From assembly GCA_028711875.1 (NCBI GenBank), contig JAQTRJ010000168.1:1-5624 (forward strand): a stretch of 5,624 nt of DNA. Reading direction: 5' to 3'. A program made the translations under genes and the position numbers. Of the stretch, positions 5,606 to 5,624 are shown one piece after another. Source of the DNA: a bacterium (GTDB taxonomy: Bacteria; Electryoneota; RPQS01). The notes under the pieces are model-generated. The model worked only from the letters and a program-made list of their open reading frames with translations. It searched no databases and was not told the origin of the DNA. How positions within the stretch are numbered: the stretch's first letter is position 1; the number at the start of each line of letters is the position of its first letter.

Positions 5606-5614
5606 ATTATTTTA
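5606..5614 (-). promoter_or_regulatory. Possible -10 box upstream of pgi
   Basis: The minus strand reads TAAAATAAT about 22 bp before the pgi ATG, an AT-rich island in GC-rich surroundings that resembles a -10 element. Any -35 box would lie at or beyond the window edge, so the promoter cannot be confirmed. Confidence 0.25.
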
Positions 5615-5624
5615 CCGCGCCGAG

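Overview
All supportable genes lie on the minus strand, so the window is best read from its right end. In transcription order they are: glucose-6-phosphate isomerase (pgi), a four-helix membrane protein, a REP-associated tyrosine transposase (RAYT) set among REP-type palindromes, an MTH1187-family thiamine-binding protein, an ATP-grasp acyl-CoA synthetase beta subunit of the SucC family, and the 5' part of a secreted beta-propeller protein of the BNR/Ycf48-like type. The sequence is GC-rich with bacterial gene structure: Shine-Dalgarno sites, a GTGA stop/start overlap and tight spacing. A secreted propeller with a Sec signal, a divergent SucC and REP/RAYT elements suit a Gram-negative bacterium, possibly an uncultured FCB-like lineage. 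Nothing here fixes the phylum.

Region by region: 1-1033 holds a propeller gene that runs off the left edge. 1034-1123 is a leader with a strong ribosome site and a 12-bp palindrome. 1124-2662 holds sucC and the thiamine-binding gene, 42 bp apart and probably co-transcribed. 2685-3107 is an array of four 65/66-bp double-palindrome elements separated by three near-identical spacers, with a period of 118 bp. 3099-3587 is the RAYT, whose stop codon is supplied by the last array element. 3599-3744 carries three further REP copies and some decayed sequence. 3759-5584 is the pgi/membrane-protein pair, coupled by a 4-bp overlap.

The most interesting part is 2685-3744. Eleven half-elements share an invariant GATTAG foot and a CTCCG loop, while their stems differ and mostly still pair. 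Two inverted halves form each array unit and can fold as a three-way junction whose two loops are complementary. The transposase gene lies between same-orientation REP copies, like an IS200/IS605-type unit with left and right hairpin ends. The array itself looks like a 236-bp dimer that was duplicated. A second point of interest is the SucC protein: it has no adjacent sucD and differs from E. coli SucC at positions expected to line the acid-substrate site.
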